64,000 bases of DNA from Homalodisca vitripennis (lineage: Eukaryota; Arthropoda; Insecta; Hemiptera; Cicadellidae), in assembly GCF_021130785.1 (NCBI RefSeq), contig NW_025777958.1:1-64000 (forward strand). The letters run 5' to 3'. Position numbers and translations under genes: made by a program. The notes below the pieces were generated by a model. That model worked only from the letters and a program-made list of their open reading frames with translations. It was not told the DNA's origin and searched no databases. Of this stretch, positions 48,161-60,776 are shown piece after piece (position 1 is the stretch's first letter; every line of letters starts with the position of its first letter).

Positions 48161-49084
48161 AGGCAATCTTACTTAATAATATATAGCACTGAATAAATTC
48201 ACTATATGGATTTTGTTGCAAAAACAATAACATTATTTTTAACATGAAATGGTGTTTAATATAAATAAAAAAATGGGTACATTGGACACTGTGGAATTTT
48301 TTGTGGCAAGGTGAAATTCCAATATTTGCTGTAAGACTGTCTAACACGTACAGCAAATAAATAAGGTCTTTGGATTAAGAAATATTTTATTTAATTGATT
48401 TTCGTATAAGGTCACGAATTAGTAAAACAATTTTAGGATTCGTTTATTTTTAAAAAAATACCTGAAAAATAACGTTGGTAAAATATCACACAAATTATTG
48501 AAATTGCCTTATTGATCATTTATAACTAAATTAACAGTTAAAATTAACTTTAGATAAGTCGTAAGCATTGCAGGTATGAGTATTATAATATGCATAGGTG
48601 AATAAAAGAATGGTAATAAAATCCAAAAATGCAAATAACTATCAAATTAGAAGTTAGAATAACCTAAACTGGATTTTTAGGATTCTTAATTTTTCTTTTA
48701 CAATAGACAAGTGATAATTAAAATATGATGTTATTTTATAATTTTTTTAAAATATTGAAGTCTCAGTAGTGTATTGAGTAAGATTAATGTCACGTCAAAT
48801 AAATAAAAAAATCTTTTTTCATTTACAAAATAAACATTTTGATAAAAAATTACTTAAACGTTATTTTAGCAGTAGTCCGATTGTACGTTTCTTAGTTAAA
48901 AGTGAACATAATAACTTAAAAATGACCTGTTTTATAATCTAATACATTCACTTATATTGTTCGTTACTTGAAGTCCTTAATAATATAAAGAATAATATAA
49001 ATATTTAAAAATGTAAAATGTAACCATTAAATTATCAATTGTTTTTTAAATAATTTATATAGACATATGATTAAAAGATGAATA

Positions 49085-49505
49085 ACGTCCTAGTTGTCAA
49101 ACCCGTTTTAATTTCTATATAATTTAATGTATTGGAAAGTATACACAAACATGTTATACTAGGAACTGTTAACTTTTACAAGCACCTTCAAAAGGAATTG
49201 TGTAACTACCCTAAGACAATTGGAAAAAGCTGAACAAAAATGTTAACATCTTTAAATTATACATTGCATAAATAATGGTATTCTTATCAATATGGAAAGC
49301 AAGTACGTTATTGTCGAGCATTATCCTGGAACGTGTCCAACTTTCTGATCAACCAAGGTCTGAAGTGATATTTCTGGTTATATAATCTAATCAAAGACTG
49401 GTCCTTGATCGGTTGATTTACTCACATCACTCAATCGCTTTACTCATCAACTCTAAGCTTGGTTTTATAAATGTATGATTTCATGTTGTTATTGCTGGAT
49501 TAGGA
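49085..49505 (+). repeat. Duplicated non-coding block, right copy
   Basis: This is the counterpart of 5030-5470. It ends with GCTGGATTAGGATT but lacks the hairpin and A/T tract that follow in the left copy. Confidence 0.65.
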
Positions 49506-52070
49506 TTACTTTGTTTAAAAAATAATTATGGAAAATAAACAAAGAAATAAGAAAGAATCATAAAAAATGTCTTTAAAAGTAATTTTCTTGCCTTATAAAC
49601 TAAGAAAAGATTTATGCAACGTAAATTTCACCACATTTTCTTATTGGATTATAATAATTAATTTATAAAGAAAGACTCCAATAATTATTAAATTTATATT
49701 TTTAGGCATTTGGCATTTAAGGAACACATCACCAGACCCACATAACTGAAAAATTCATTTGTGATTAGTGTTCTATACATAGATGTATTAATGTTATGGA
49801 AAGGAGTACATAAATGTTCCGTTCATTATCTCCTTTATCAATATTGTACTTTATATTCATAGAAAATAATTCGATACAATAAATTATAAAAACTATTGTA
49901 ATTTGTAACGTATAACTTGGCATTTGGGCCAATAAATGTATTAATTCGTACGAATTCTATATTACATGATATATTATTATGTATTGATTATACTTAAGTG
50001 GAAGTAGATAATTTACTATCATATACTATTATTTAAAAATTTAATGATTTATTTTTGTTTTTAGTGAGTGTGGTACACAATCATTTAAGAACTACTAGAT
50101 GTTACTAAACTTTATGAGGAGAATAAACGTGTCCCTAATAAAATACAGGCCTATACATTTTTCCAAAAACCACCTCTCAGCATTGCCACACTCGTCTCTA
50201 AATTGTTTAAATATCCAACAAGAAATGCATTATATAAAGAAGATATTATTCATTAATAGAGCCTCTTAAATTAAGGAACCTTTCTGTGTAAACATTGTTT
50301 TATGCCGGCACAACTTTCTGTTTCACTATTATTATTTTTTAATTTCTAGCCTTGAATGAAAGGATGAACCATAATAGTGACAAGGATGAAATATATTATT
50401 TAAATATTTTTTTAGGAATAGCTCTCATTCAAAGAGTTCAACTAGGTAAGAAATTTTCAGCAAACTTTACTTTAAACATGGACATTTGATTGTCAGTACT
50501 GCAATTAAAGTATCAAATACATCTAACTACTATTTAGATAGTTTAGATGCAAATATCTAAACTAGCTTCTAAACACAGTTTCTAAATTAGCTATTACTAA
50601 TTTTAGAACTGTTAAAAAGAATATCTTAGTGATCTTATGACACAAGAGGACTTTTCTCAGATATGTGTAAATATACGTGGTTAATTTTTAAAGTAAAACT
50701 AATGTGCCTGCGCATCTTCTTTCTTGATATCTGATCAAGGTGTAATTAATACTATTTAAAATAACCATAGTTTACATTTCAATTTGGTTGATAATATCGA
50801 GAAGTGCGAATTATAAATTAAATAAAATTATTATTTTTGATATATTTTTATTAGGAAAGGAGGCCTAATGCCTCATAATTATTGATAAAAGCTAAACTAT
50901 AAATGTATGGCTAAAAAATTATTTATAGACACCTTTAAGAGGACACAGAAGATTTTGATATTAATTAGTAAAAACTGTGTTTGTCGATGAATAACTTCCA
51001 TTTTAAGTTCCTTTTTTCTGTCACATTTATTTGCTACAAGTACGCAACCATGATTCGCTTTGTTTAGAAATAAGGATTTCTTAGAAAAATTATAGGAAAA
51101 CTTATTAAAACAATATTGCAAAATATTACTCAAATAAAAGCAACACACTTCCATGAAAATCTACTGCAAAGCTTTCTAACGTCTATTGCCTTTATAGGTT
51201 TGTAACTAAAAAACTTAGTAAATAATAGAACAATATCAAATTATCACCAGAATTCAGTTACGAGTATATGCATAGTCGTATTATTATCTAAGTTTTAGTC
51301 GGTTTTATATCTAAGTTTTTCAAGAGAAATGACTAGTGTAGTTGCTCTGAAATCACTGCATTTCTTCCTCGTGAGACAGCTTTGGGAAAACACTAGCCCT
51401 ATTAGGGATTCTTACTACAATTGCGCCAAGGATAGATTTGAGGATCTGCAGCGTTGATTTGTTAGTCCGTGTAGTGTTTGAACTGGCTACAGCTATGTAC
51501 TATGAAGATTTCCTTTTTTAACTGTTTTCAAATTTAATTTTTGTATCGTTATATCTATCTATTCTACCTAATTGTATTATACATTCGTGTCTTTGTTACT
51601 TATGAAATATAAAATATTATTTATTCAAAAATGTCTCAATAATATTTTCGTTATTGTTTTTGTTTATTATGTTTTAATTAATTCCATATTAGATTAACCA
51701 ATAACTGATAATATATATCTTGTTGATATGTGCAGCTATAGCTTCTTTGCTTCTAGCATGAATCAAAAGTGTTTAATGTTTGTTCGTAATGTAAGTCCTA
51801 TGTTTCTTATGCGACTTTTATAACTCCCTAATATACTATTTAAACTGCTATTTTCATTATATTTATTTATGTATTGGTACTAAGTTGGATGGGTTATATT
51901 TGATATTCAACATAATGATTGTTTATGAGGAAATAATTGTCCTCTACCATTGAAACGATAAATAAAATCCAATAAATCTGATATGCAATGTATAAAACAG
52001 TATTGATGAAAAGAAATGCAATTTAGGCCTTACATATTTCCAAAAGGTCACTTTATTTAATTTACACTAA
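49506..52070. other. 2.6 kb A+T-rich non-coding stretch
   Basis: It lies between two duplicated blocks, so older colinear similarity to 5590-6600 is expected but not evident by eye. No gene or element recognised. Confidence 0.45.
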
Positions 52071-52074
52071 ATTA

Positions 52075-52495
52075 TGATCTACGTGAACTCTGTACTATCA
52101 GCAAAATCTACGCAATAAATGCATTTATTGAACGTTCAGCACATGTTTGGAAATTATTAAAAATAGTAACGAAACATAGGCTGGATAATTAAATTTTGGT
52201 TGACGTTGTAGGGTACGAATGTGATGAATCACTGCATCATTCTTGATAAAACCAACAGAACAGAGCAATAACAAATAAATAGAACAACTCAAAGTAGGAC
52301 GATCTACGTGTATATGGTACATATTGCATCTGTCTATTATCAGTAGATATAGTTTAATAATGCTGCAGTAGCTACATAGATATGACGGATGGCGTGTAAT
52401 AACGCTGCGTTTCTGGGTAGTTATGTCATATAGACGTGTATGCACTATATTCGTTCTCCTTGGCACAGGAGTCTTTGTTTATAACCGATACCTCA
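52075..52495 (+). repeat. Duplicated non-coding block, right copy
   Basis: This is the counterpart of 6600-6975. It shares the identical run GGCGTGTAATAACGCTGCGT (52,390-52,409) and AACCGATACCTCATC near its end. Confidence 0.75.
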
Positions 52496-53376
52496 TCATA
52501 AAATAAACTATGTGTGGTGATGTTAGTAAAATTAATTTAAGAACTCAATTACAATAACCCGGATTATATGATTGAATTAAAACACTTGTAGGTATGAGAG
52601 GGAGATTATAAGCGCATAGTAATATCCCATTTCTAGCCCACTATTGTAGTTGACACTAAATCAAAATAAATTACTGTTAAAAATTCATATATAATCTAAC
52701 AATAAATCCGTTAACCACACTTAAGAACCATTCAGTAAAATCAATCTAAAATACAGTTTAAATACTGTCAATAAACAAAGAAAAATCTATTGTTAACATA
52801 TGATTTTTCTAAAATTTTTTGAAATTTTTTAAAAAATAACCTATTAAAAATTTTTACAGGCAATGAAGAGAAATTTTCCAATATAATAACAAACATCTCT
52901 TAAAATCAGTAAAATATCTGCTATGGTCAATGAAGAAAAATGTACAAAAATACACACAAACCTATTAAACATCTCGTAAAACCAATGAAAAATATTTATT
53001 CTACACAATTGATAGTAATATATTGTTTATCTTTAATTTTTTTAGCAACAAAATGCTAATTTTTATTTGTTTGTCTTTGATCTTTCTGTTGTCTAACATA
53101 GTCACAAATCTGTTTGGCAGGTGCATAAAACTATGGAACTGGACTCGTAACTATAGTCTGCTCTCTCACTTACTACATTTATTGGGTAACAATTGATAAA
53201 TTGGTTCATCTGTTCATGTCGTCTAACTAGACTAGCAAGTATAGTTTGCTTTCAAAGTTAAGCGTTGCTGACGGTGGAAGTGGATAAAATGAGGCAATTG
53301 CAAAACTGTCACTCGGCATGCTACTTCATTAAAAATTCAAAGACAGGGTGACTTTGTTTTGGAATGTTTGTGAACA
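52496..53376. other. Non-coding stretch with weak short tandem similarity
   Basis: Around 52,850-52,990 two segments each contain a CAATGAAGA-AAA and an AACATCTC-TAAAA-CA stretch about 75-120 bp apart, suggesting an old tandem repeat. Nothing else is recognised. Confidence 0.35.
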
Positions 53377-54063
53377 TCATGAAAGAAGACAAACACGTAC
53401 TAGTCGTTGTGGCGTAGATCTAACGTCGCCTTTCACGACAAAGTTAAATCTTTCTTGGTCTTCAGCACATGTCGTCTGATTGAATGATTTATCTTCTGTG
53501 TAACCACTACAATGAGAGTGAATATAATACACCTTTCTGTACAAGTGATAGTTATTATTTAACAAGATAAATTGCTAGTGCCAATAATATAGTAAATGTA
53601 TGCTGAGAGCCTATTACTAATCAACATATGACGCATATAGAATATGTATTTATAGTTAGAAATAACTATAGCAATCTGCAAGCTACATTTTTGTTCTAAC
53701 ATGAACATAAAGTGTGTAATATTATCTTCACTCGGGATATACTTAGAGTTGGAGAAGCTGTTTGTGAAGTAGATGACATAAGGAATATTCATGACACTCA
53801 ACGCATAAATTATATTTATGGCAGATCTCTCCCTTAAGATAATGTACTTCTGTAACATTGCATCAGTTTAAAAGTGGCTTATACACACATTTTTTACTCA
53901 CGTGTAATTCATGGTAAAGAGCTAATACTGTATCCTTTTGCTTTAGGTACATTTTTGGCACGTATCTCGCATTATTATTTTTACAAAGTGTACTTGTGAC
54001 ATCATTTTTAACTACAAACCTTGAAACTGGCCGACATTTCTGATGAAGTCCAGCAATAGTCAA
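53377..54063 (-). other. Two short similar reading frames, unknown origin
   Basis: Two minus-strand frames of 62 and 66 codons (53,565-53,377 and 54,063-53,863) contain similar segments: FNFVVKGDVRSTPQR and SRFVVKNDVTSTLCK. The match is too ordered to be obvious chance, but neither frame has a recognisable domain. The second also has VPKMYLKQKDTVLALYHELH. They may be parts of an unknown repeat-encoded protein duplicated in tandem about 580 bp apart, or coincidence. I do not assign a function. Confidence 0.25.
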
Positions 54064-55044
54064 CCTCCTTTGGCGAATTTACTCACCGTTGTTTCAAGTC
54101 TTCAGTAGGCTGTACAGATCGTTCTTCATTAAAATGCCTACACCTTTTTCGCCAATTTATATCGTTAATTACACATTCATCATAAACTTCAAGATGCTTT
54201 TAGTAAATTTAAGCAGAAGGTTATTTATGCATTTAAAACCAGAATTACCAAGTAAACTTCAAATCGGAGACATTAATGGTGGACGTGAAGAACAACAAAG
54301 CAGTAGAGACGTAAAACGTCATGGCAGCAAAGTGAAGATTAAATGAGTTATATCTTGTGTCATATGACAAATAAGAAGGGTTTTATAAAATTCTTTAGAA
54401 TGTATGATAATAGTTAGTTAGTGGTTAGATAATTTTGATATATTACAGATTTTTAAGTACGAATTTGTTTTACTAATTAGGCTAATCCTTTCATGCAAGA
54501 CTATAAATTAAAAAAATTACAGTTAGACATTCGTTTATGATGACATAAAACAATAATTATCCTGAACAGTTGATTACAACAGGCTCTACTAATTTTCTCT
54601 CTACTACTTTCTTCTTGTAATATATTTCTTATAGGATATTTAGGTACTATAGAAGCAAGTGTTTCAAAGGTAAGAGATGTGTTTGGAAAAAGATAGGAGT
54701 TTATGTTAACTTCTAATGTTTTTTTTTTAAATTTCAGAAAAACTGATCCACTAGTATTTCCGAGAAGGAGTGAAACACAGGACAGAAGTATGTAGTTTAG
54801 CACAAATTAACAATACATTTTCAAAAATGATGTGTATATAAATTAATTTAGTGTAAACATATAGATACACTGATAAAAAATATTTTACATAAAAATATCA
54901 TTACTTAATCAAATAAAACATTTTGTTTTTAATTCAGAAAACAGCATATGCAAATTGAAATATTATATCATTTAATGCATTTCTCTTTCAATAGATTTAT
55001 TTCTATTAGTTATTGATATGATGGCCGTGTTATACGCAATGTGT

Positions 55045-55099
<55 letters not shown>

Positions 55100-55979
55100 T
55101 TATATATAAAGATTTATTTGTGATTGCTACACATTTTAAATACATAAACACTTGTTCACAGGGTACAGTAAATTTAGATGCAAGCGTCAATAAAAATGGT
55201 ACATCCGAGAAGAAAGTACTCAATGATAAGTCGCGAGTACAAGCCAGGTTGAAACTCCCGGAACTTCCGCTATTTTCTTTACTTCCCTTTTGAGGCAGAA
55301 GTGTGGCTCTTCGTCTTTTCTGCCAACCCTGTGAGGAAAAGGTTTTGACAATAACTTTGTTTCTTTCCTGATTACTAAGAATAATGTTTGTACCGCAGTT
55401 CTTTTCATTCCCAAAAACCCATTTTCATAAAAAGAAAATAAAACAAATTTATACTATTAATAATGTTATCTTTAAAACTTAGTTTGCTTATGGTTTACTA
55501 TCTTTACCTGGACTGTCCGAGATAAAATTTTTCAAAGAGTTTGTAAGTGGTTGACGCATATTTCTTAAATCAGTTCAAAAGCCAGTTATTAACAGCAGAA
55601 TTCAAATGATTATACATATTTCATGAACTAGGAACATGGTAAAACTTTACTTGAAACTTTTTAAAATAAACACAACACGTTTTTATCTTACTTGGACGTT
55701 TTCTTCTAAAACTGTAGCCTTTTTAGCCATAGGAATTTTTATACTACATGGTTATCTATTATGTAAAGAAAACTAATTCCATGCATTGCATACGCTACAT
55801 CAGTTGCTATTCTGTTCACATAAAAAGCCTTCAATCTGAGCAAAACATTTATGTTGAAACAACATGGATCACCATTATTATATTGAAAAATTATCTTTAG
55901 CATTTATTGTTAGGAACTACCCTATCAAGATTATTAGAAATCAAATTTCAACTTTTAAAAGTACTAACAACAACAGAAT
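54064..55979. other. Non-coding stretch with (TA)n at 55,049-55,096
   Basis: Apart from about 24 TA units, a slightly GC-richer reading frame at 55,160-55,293 (KKVLNDKSRVQARLKLPELP) is the only notable part. It has no clear family assignment. Confidence 0.4.
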
Positions 55980-56590
55980 AAACAAGAATAATAATTCAAT
56001 TAAAATGTTTTACGTAAAACTTCCCGGGGATACATCAAACTAACAATTTATAAACACGACCTATATCATTTTAGAATCATCTCCCTTGACACAAAATTTG
56101 TTTTCAAAACCCTGAGAAATATTCTTAGTAAAGCCCATAATCTGAAGAACCATCTGATCAGGTTTGTAAGACCTAATTTATTGCCTATCCCAAATCAGAT
56201 GGTAATAAACATTTTTAGGTGGCCATTCTTGCGAAGATAAGCGTTTTGCAACATGCAAAATTCCAAATCCTTCTAAAACCTGTACAAGTACCACAACTAA
56301 TAAAACATATCAAATTTCAAATACAACTAACTGTAAATCTATTAATGTCATCAGTTGTCACGCACATTTCATCCCAACGTCTATATTGGTTTAACTACAA
56401 ATCTCTTACATATTAGGATGCATAAACTTTGGTGTTTCTTCAACAAAAACTGCAAGAAATTGATTTCAACACACGTATTATCTCACAACGATAAATATTT
56501 CGTATATAATAATAACTGTTGCACATTAAAAGGAATTTTTAAAGTACGAAAATATTCCTCCATAATCCAATTTGAAAATTTAGATTAAAC
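55980..56590 (+). pseudogene. GIY-YIG relic of a second Penelope-like family
   Basis: Scattered frames read FYVKLPGD, then SKAHNLKNHLIRFVRPNLLP (56,132-56,190), TTTNKTYQISNTTNC (about 56,291-56,335), and VYIGLTTNLLHIRMHKLW (about 56,380-56,433) followed by KKLISTHVLSHNDKYF. A Y-I-G-x-T-x-x-L-x-x-R-x-x-x-H pattern after a Cys/Asn-rich lead is the C-terminal nuclease of Penelope-like elements of a different group from the one at 10 kb. At least three frame changes are needed. No RT is recognised upstream. The assignment rests mainly on the YIGLT...R...H segment. Confidence 0.45.
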
Positions 56591-57011
56591 TTATCAATGA
56601 CCAAGTAAAAATTACCTCGTGTTTTAAATGTGAATTACCTATTTAAAATAGTCTGAATGGTAGTAAACAAAAGGTTCAGTCTATTTTATTGTTTTGAATG
56701 TATAATTAAAAAACAACAAAATTGTTTGAAACATTTTTAATTTTACGTTCTTATAACGCAATAGTTGTAATTTACAATTTCAATTTTAATATATAGCCAC
56801 TTCGCTAGATTTCATATAATATACTAGGATATGATATAAAATTATAAATTTAATTTAGATAACACCATATCAGCTAAAGCTAAAAATTATTCTGTTTACT
56901 TTAAATATTTGTTTGTATATAAAATTTTATTAAATTATATCGAAATATTAAAGAGTTGTACGATGTGTTTTTATTTGATTGTTATAAGAAGCCTCTGCGC
57001 ATTTTTTCCAT

Positions 57012-57015
<4 letters not shown>

Positions 57016-57074
<59 letters not shown>

Positions 57075-57092
57075 ATGATATATATATATATA
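57016..57092. repeat. Two adjacent (TA)n tracts
   Basis: About 26 TA units, a short A-rich break (AAAATAATGA), then seven more TA units. Confidence 0.95.
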
Positions 57093-58166
57093 TGTTTATA
57101 AAACGTATATCTATTTTTATATTCTTTAACAATAATAATAAAACCTTTAATAATTTTTCATTGCACAAAAATAAATATTAAATTACTGTATGGTTAGATA
57201 CCTACACGTTTGTTGCTCTTGGTATATTTCCCGAAAAAACACGTTAATTAATTTTGTTTTGCACCGTTAGAATGTCACTTCGATAACATTAGATTTCATA
57301 CGTATGGTTTGATGGGTGTATTAAAATATATTACTCAGAATCGTACAATACTTTATTCTAATTTTATATGAAAAATTAAAAAAACGTTAATTCCATGTAA
57401 AAGCGATAATTATATATCATGTATTTGAAATTTCTCAAGAAATAACGTAGGTCTTTGCAAGGTGGTACGAGACGAAGTTTTCACATGGCCTAGATTACTA
57501 ATTTGTATGAACTTGAATATATTATTTATCTTAAAATATAGACAACTACATTACAGTATGTCTTTAAAGACTCAAAATAAATAGTAGTGTGTAACGGTAC
57601 TCAAGATGAAATATTATATTAGAAAGACAACCAATTATATTTATAATTGCTAAATTAAAAAAAAACTAGGTTTCATCTTTAATTCTTTATGAAAGAAACA
57701 CAAGGAGCTGATTTAAAAAACAAAAAAAATTTAATATAAAAAGTTTTTATGTTCGCGTTGTTGCTGTGATAATCGCATCGTAGTTCGGAACCACTTGTTG
57801 CTTCTGAAAACCCTTTTGATCAATAAATTGCTAAACGAAATCATGTGCAATGAAGGTTAAATTCGCAGTTCAAGATTATTGAAATGGGCACACAAGGTAC
57901 GCGCACGTTATGAAAAACAGGAAAATTAATTTGTTTGTGATATTTGCAAATAACGGTTAGTCCAGTCAATTGAAACATTGACTGTTGCAAAAATTCCCAG
58001 AAAGCTGAAAATTTGCATAGATGTTAGAGAAACCTTTGTTATGAAATTTAAAAAAGTCCCCATCGTTCCCATGTCTGCAAAAATGTTTATTCGAGGTCAA
58101 ATTTCGTAAAAAATATTTGTTTTTTATTGTTTAGTGAAACAGTTAGTTTTATGATAAAATATGTCA
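57093..58166. other. Non-coding stretch, probably in part the tail of the next element
   Basis: No coding signature. From about 57,750 the sequence changes character (TTCGCGTTGTTGCTGTGATAATCGC) and may belong to the untranslated end of the element described at 58,532-59,992. Confidence 0.35.
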
Positions 58167-58524
58167 GACAAACATTGTAGATCATGCAATTTTCTACAAA
58201 TATGTTCTTAAACTGTTTTAATAACACTAACAATTTTTGAGAAAAAGTAATTACAACATTTTCTTACGCTGTATTGTCTGTAATATGAACACGTTTCCAT
58301 GCCACCTATGACATAGTATACTTAGTTTTTAATACGGTTTTCCCGGACAAACATTGTAGATCATGCAGTTTTCTACAAAAAATTACCTTCACATTTTTGA
58401 TAACATAAAAATTTTTTAGAAAAAGCAATTACAAAATTTCTTACGCTGTATTGTCTGTAATATGAACACGTTTCCACGCCAACTACGACATAGTGTACTT
58501 AGGTTTTAATCTATTTTCCCCAGT
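58167..58524. repeat. Tandem duplication of a ~179 bp unit, two copies
   Basis: Unit 1 (58,167-58,345) and unit 2 (58,346-58,524) share GACAAACATTGTAGATCATG at their start, GAGAAAAAG/TAGAAAAAG plus CAATTACAA in the middle, and CTTACGCTGTATTGTCTGTA followed by ATATGAACACG near the end. Differences are scattered. No open frame. It lies just beyond the coding relic of the adjacent element on its 3' side, so it is likely part of that element's untranslated region. Confidence 0.85.
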
Positions 58525-58531
58525 AGGCCTA

Positions 58532-59992
58532 TTCCACAGTATATAGCAGTACATTTAATGAATGTTTGGTTTATTATTCTTCTTTGCAGTCGTTGCAATC
58601 TTGTCAGAGTGGTCGTATTTGATCACGTACAGCTCGAGTGACAATTTCCATTATATTTGGTTGTAAACATATTTTATTCATCATTATCGTCATTAATTAT
58701 TTCTTCTTCTTCCTGTTTTCTGGTGCAGGTGGAAGAAGCGTGTGGGTTCGTTCAATACATTATTGACATGCTTTCACCCCGATGTCCTGGATCTTGTTGA
58801 TTATCAAGCCACACCTGAACCTGGTAATATACACGATAAAAGTGTTGGTGAGCAAAAGCCGCGGTTGGAGGAAGGCAAGCTAATTAAACACGTGTTTTAT
58901 TTTGTGTTTCCTTTGCAAAAGATAAGTAACGTAATTTGTCTGTTGAAGAAATTTTTGGAGCTCCATATACAGACAGAAAAAAGCTAATTTCGTTGGTGAA
59001 TAGAGTTTCTGGTGATGAGGTAATATCTTGAAAAGCTTGCGCACAAGTTATACAATTTTTGTTCAAACAATTAATTTAAAAATTAATTTTTTACTCCTTC
59101 TAAACATTGCTGATGTTTTACCACAGCTGGTCATAGCATCTACAAACAGTATTATAATTGAACCGATTGAATATCTTCTCAAATAATTGCTGCAGCAGTT
59201 GCTAGGACCTTCAATCGTTCTTCTTTGCCTTTAGGTTTTTTTCTTTTAACTTCAAGGTTGATTGATAATATTATAATAATTATCAAGAAAACATACAAAT
59301 GTTAATTGTCCTTGCTTCTCAATAATAATGACTAATACCATAATTTAACTTGAATCGTAATTTATTTGCTCTGTAATAAACACTTACATTTGTAAAAATA
59401 TTTTTTTTAATTCCTCTAACACAAACTGGCAGTCATCACTACTTTCAATATATAACAATATTTCCTCCATGGCGAGATTCAAAGCTTCATCTTGAGGACG
59501 ACCGACTTGGCCTCCAGTGGTTGGATTTAAAAATGAAACAAAGCAATCATTATGGTACTTAGTTTCAGTAGCAACTAAATCGTGTTCAAACCGATGCCTG
59601 AAACAATAATTTTTGCGGTGTCATCAGAACATGACTTAGCTACTTTCATAACTGTCTTAAAATGAAAGAGTTGTAACGTTAAAAATTTTACGACGGGATA
59701 TCTGTGTTTGTTTCTTTTCGTATTCCTCATTCAACTCATTGCCGCAAAATAAACGTAATATTTAAAAGAAAAATATGACTCACACGTGCTCTAGTAAGAG
59801 GATGACTTTTTTGACAGGTACTAGCTGATTCCTCTTTATGTTGCCATTTTGCTGCTGCAGTTGTACGCTTTCGAGTGTACTGTTTGCGACACTGCACATG
59901 AATAGTCACAGAATTTACGTTCTTCAAATAATCAATAAATAGTTCCACCTTTGAATACGCGTTAATTAACGTCTTTGTGCTGCAATCAACAG
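58532..59992 (-). pseudogene. Relic of a widespread arthropod repeat-encoded Cys-rich protein
   Basis: On the minus strand the pieces appear in order. The N-terminal part (59,990-59,800) reads VDCSTKTLINAYSKVELFID, then IHVQCRKQYTRK. It continues with CGNELNEEYEKKQTQIS (59,750), RFEHDLVATETKYHNDCFVSF and GRPQDEALNLAMEEI (59,600-59,450), EERLKVLATAAAII (59,215), YLSFAKETQNKTRV (58,930-58,885), LACLPPTAAFAHQHFYRVYY and QVQVWLDNQQDP (58,880-58,785). I recognise this order (C-x-C / YHxxC segment / LPPT-AA-HFYRVYxQVQ-WL / Cys-rich tail) from uncharacterised multi-copy proteins in arthropod genomes, which behave like mobile-element genes; I know no experimental function. Frameshifts and stops are frequent, and the Cys-rich tail is barely readable. 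Confidence 0.6.
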
Positions 59993-60776
59993 TAACATAA
60001 ATTAAGGCGTTTCTATCTATGGTGTCGAAAGCCGACGAAAATTCAACAAAAAAACAAAATAACTTCTCCTTCCCCTCCTTCCCCTCTATAGACAGCCCTC
60101 TATAGTTTCCTACTTCTTCCAAGTCTCCTTTTTTGTGTAGTGGAAATATTATTGACTTTTTAAAACTGTCGGGTACATCACTAGTATTGAAAATAATATT
60201 ATACATAAAAATCAATTTATTTTTAAAACTGGTAGGAGAATTTTTGAAAAACTCATACGGCACTCTGTCGTATCCAGGGGCCTTTCCAGCTTTAACTCGT
60301 GCTAAAACAAACTCTAGCTCGTCAAGAGAAAAGTCTCTATCTAAATAGTCGTCCTGCACCTCAGGAAGTGCAAAACTTATCCCAGATGACAGCAAAGGTG
60401 GATTCAACAACCCTTTAAAATGTTCAATCCATATACTGGTTGAAATATTTCCAGTTTTCATTATCTTTTTTCTCTTAAACCTATTTAATGCCTGCCATAA
60501 TGTTTTAGAATCAGACGCATGTCTCAAATCAGTTATAATACTCTCCAAGTGATCTTTCTTTTTCCTGCCACACAACGTCTTATATTTTTTCTGTTCTTCC
60601 AAATACTTGCTTTTCACTAACATAGAATTATTTTTTCGAAAGAGATTTAATAGCCGAAATACGCTTTTTCTTGCTGCTAAGCATTCGAAGTCAAACCAAA
60701 TCTGTTTTTTCTTAACCCCCTTATTATTTAGCAACACCGGATGTTTCCCCCGGGCTGAGTCAAATATGCAACCCAC
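59736..60776 (-). pseudogene. Chimeric frame: LINE RT N-half fused to the arthropod repeat protein
   Basis: This open frame of 346 codons is not one protein. Residues 1 to about 265 are LINE ORF2: KTLWQALNRFKRKKI, SLDELEFVLARVKAGKAPGY, IFPLHKKGDLEEVGNYRGL, then FFVEFSSAFDTIDRNALI (RT motif A with the catalytic Asp changed to Glu). Between NYRGLSI and FFVEFSSAFD about 60 residues expected in a LINE RT are missing and a low-complexity EGKEGKEK segment stands instead. From about residue 268 (TVDCSTKTLINAYSKVELF) the sequence is the N-terminus of the unrelated repeat-encoded protein. The junction at about 59,992 is in frame by chance or by selection; I favour chance. Without RT motifs beyond A the product has no polymerase activity. 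Confidence 0.75.

Noticed and set aside
55160..55293. Exon-like frame ending KSRVQARLKLPELPLFSLLPF, after an AG that could be a splice acceptor
   Set aside because: It slightly recalls the LPxLPxPxFSG segment of BEL/Pao gag proteins, but only about ten residues, with no continuation and no other element part nearby.
58690..58990. Good 3' splice-site consensus (pyrimidine tract ending TTTTCTGGTGCAG) followed by an 81-codon plus-strand frame, looking like an exon
   Set aside because: The opposite strand gives ordered, recognisable motifs of the arthropod repeat protein (LACLPPTAAFAHQHFYRVYY), so the plus-strand frame is a shadow and the pyrimidine tract is its complement (Glu-rich segment).
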